Assembly (NCBI GenBank): GCA_945910665.1 | Contig: CAMDZK010000072.1 | Location: 1 to 6,106, forward strand | Direction: 5' to 3' | DNA from: an uncultured Peptostreptococcaceae bacterium | GTDB lineage: Bacteria; Bacillota; Clostridia; Tissierellales; Peptoniphilaceae | DNA length: 6,106 nt | Shown: positions 5,657 to 6,106 of the stretch, in pieces | Layout of the letters: every line of letters begins with the position of its first letter | Numbering within the stretch: the first letter of the stretch is position 1 | The notes under the pieces: model-generated | What the model was told of the DNA's origin: nothing | What the model saw: the letters and a program-made list of their open reading frames with translations, nothing else | Database searches by the model: none | Position numbers and translations under genes: made by a program

Positions 5657-5980
5657 TTATCTCCTTATAAACTGTTCGACCACATCTTTGGTCACTTCCC
5701 ACTCGGTGCACTTTTCCTCATAATACCGCTCGCCTTTAGCGGTGATGCGGTAATAGGTACGTTTCTTCCCAGCTGTCTCTGTACCAGCAAATGAAACCAC
5801 ATATCCGTTTTGCTCTAGCCTTTTAAAAGCCGAATACAGGGTTGTTTCTTTCATTGTGAATTTGTCGTTGGTTCTTTCTTTTATTTGCTTTGAGATTTCG
5901 TAACCATAATTGGGCTCATCCAATAAGATCGAAAGAATCATTAAATCAGAAAATCCACGAATCACATCTGAACTCAGCAA
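5657..5980 (-). CDS. PadR family transcriptional regulator
   Basis: This small (107-residue) winged-helix DNA-binding protein is probably a dimeric repressor of its own operon. Core PadR features are SDVIRGFSDLMILSILL (helix 1), YGYEISKQI, the recognition region TLYSAFKRLEQNGYV (48-61), and the wing GKKRTYYRITAKG (71-83). A single short C-terminal helix follows, as in the short PadR subfamily. I chose the TTG at 5980 because AAGGAGG (5989-5995) is eight bases upstream and the resulting MLSSDVIRG matches the usual family beginning. The in-frame GTG at 5987-5989 overlaps that ribosome binding site and cannot use it. It is followed two bases later by the HAAS-like membrane protein. A strong promoter and a dyad lie directly upstream, consistent with autorepression. 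Ligand or signal unknown. Confidence 0.93.
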   Translation of the reverse strand: MLSSDVIRGFSDLMILSILLDEPNYGYEISKQIKERTNDKFTMKETTLYSAFKRLEQNGYVVSFAGTETAGKKRTYYRITAKGERYYEEKCTEWEVTKDVVEQFIRR

Positions 5981-5988
5981 AAAGGCCA

Positions 5989-5995
5989 CCTCCTT
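5989..5995 (-). promoter_or_regulatory. Ribosome binding site that decides the PadR start
   Basis: AAGGAGG reads on the minus strand at 5995-5989. It is eight bases from the TTG at 5980 but overlaps the alternative GTG at 5989, so it favours the TTG. It directly abuts the upstream dyad. Confidence 0.85.
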
Positions 5996-6014
5996 TACTA
6001 CGTCTGTCGTAGTA
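5996..6014. promoter_or_regulatory. Candidate PadR operator (perfect 7-bp-arm dyad)
   Basis: TACTACG (5996-6002) and CGTAGTA (6008-6014) form a perfect inverted repeat around five bases. It lies between the predicted transcription start (about 6022) and the PadR ribosome binding site, a suitable place for repression by a dimeric winged-helix protein. In the transcript it could also fold as a short hairpin next to the ribosome binding site. Confidence 0.6.
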
Positions 6015-6028
6015 TTCCTGATAAAGTA

Positions 6029-6057
6029 ATTATACCCAGATTACTCCATCAGGTCAA
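6029..6057 (-). promoter_or_regulatory. Sigma-A promoter of the padR-membrane protein operon
   Basis: On the minus strand TTGACC (6057-6052) and a perfect TATAAT (6034-6029) are separated by exactly 17 bases. This is the strongest promoter match in the window. Transcription would start near 6022, leaving a leader of about 40 bases that contains the dyad and ribosome binding site. Confidence 0.88.
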
Positions 6058-6078
6058 GTAATTTTATGAAATTTGTGT

Positions 6079-6106
6079 AAAAAAAGAAACGGTCCTAAGA
6101 GCCGTT
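6079..6106 (-). terminator. Terminator of an upstream minus-strand gene (at window edge)
   Basis: On the minus strand, AACGG and CCGTT arms (6102-6106 and 6088-6092) enclose nine bases that can pair further with a G-U pair and one mismatch. TTTCTTTTTTT follows. It probably ends a gene lying to the right of the window, isolating padR's own promoter. The stem may continue past the edge. Confidence 0.6.

Noticed and set aside
5655..5711. Nineteen-residue N-terminal extension of the HAAS-like membrane protein.
   Set aside because: It would overlap the PadR gene, looks unlike the family, and the ATG at 5654 has its own AAGGAG at ideal spacing.
5981..5989. GTG start for PadR.
   Set aside because: The GTG overlaps the only ribosome binding site; the TTG at 5980 has correct spacing and gives the family-typical beginning.
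1..6106. CRISPR arrays, insertion sequences, tRNA or rRNA genes, riboswitches.
   Set aside because: No regularly spaced repeats, transposase motifs, cloverleaf-like segments or long structured leaders were found; nearly all bases are in recognised genes.

Overview
The window reads as ordinary chromosomal DNA of a low-to-moderate G+C Gram-positive bacterium (Bacillota, probably class Bacilli). The basis is strong AGGAGG-type ribosome binding sites, TTG start codons, tight overlapping operons, U-tract terminators, and protein types common in that group: a two-domain RNase H1 with a viroplasmin-like N-terminus, an MscL with a zinc-ribbon tail, and a PadR/HAAS-type pair. The genus cannot be fixed from the sequence alone. 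No mobile element, CRISPR array, RNA gene or phage gene was seen.

Left part (1-2682, minus strand). Five genes run leftward as one compact operon: a PfpI/DJ-1 family protein, RNase H1 (rnhA), the large-conductance mechanosensitive channel (mscL), a CoA-pyrophosphatase-like NUDIX hydrolase, and a DeoD-type purine nucleoside phosphorylase that runs off the left edge. Every junction overlaps (11, 17, 1 and 17 bp), so translation is probably coupled. The mix suggests housekeeping and stress functions (protein or metabolite damage, RNA:DNA hybrids, osmotic downshock, nucleotide clean-up and salvage) rather than one pathway.

Centre (2683-4689). A 100-bp divergent intergenic region carries a perfect CCCTAA-AA-TTAGGG dyad. 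It separates the left operon from a rightward pair of tandemly duplicated D-2-hydroxyacid dehydrogenase genes, about 57% identical by my hand alignment and only 6 bp apart. A perfect 13-bp stem hairpin with A and T tracts on its two sides follows. It is shared with the convergent gene on the right, and both stop codons lie inside the stem.

Right part (4686-6106, minus strand). A PadR-type repressor and a six-helix membrane protein with an N-terminal HAAS/permease-prefix-like domain form a two-gene operon. It is driven by a near-consensus sigma-A promoter (TTGACC-17-TATAAT), with a perfect TACTACG-5-CGTAGTA dyad between promoter and start codon that probably serves for autorepression. A hairpin with a T-tract at the right edge ends an upstream minus-strand transcript.

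Nothing here is clearly a new system. The points most worth a second look are the divergence of the duplicated dehydrogenases at the substrate loop, the two candidate operators, a perfect 11-bp inverted repeat inside the NUDIX gene, and the non-canonical residue at the usual catalytic Glu position of the DJ-1 family protein.
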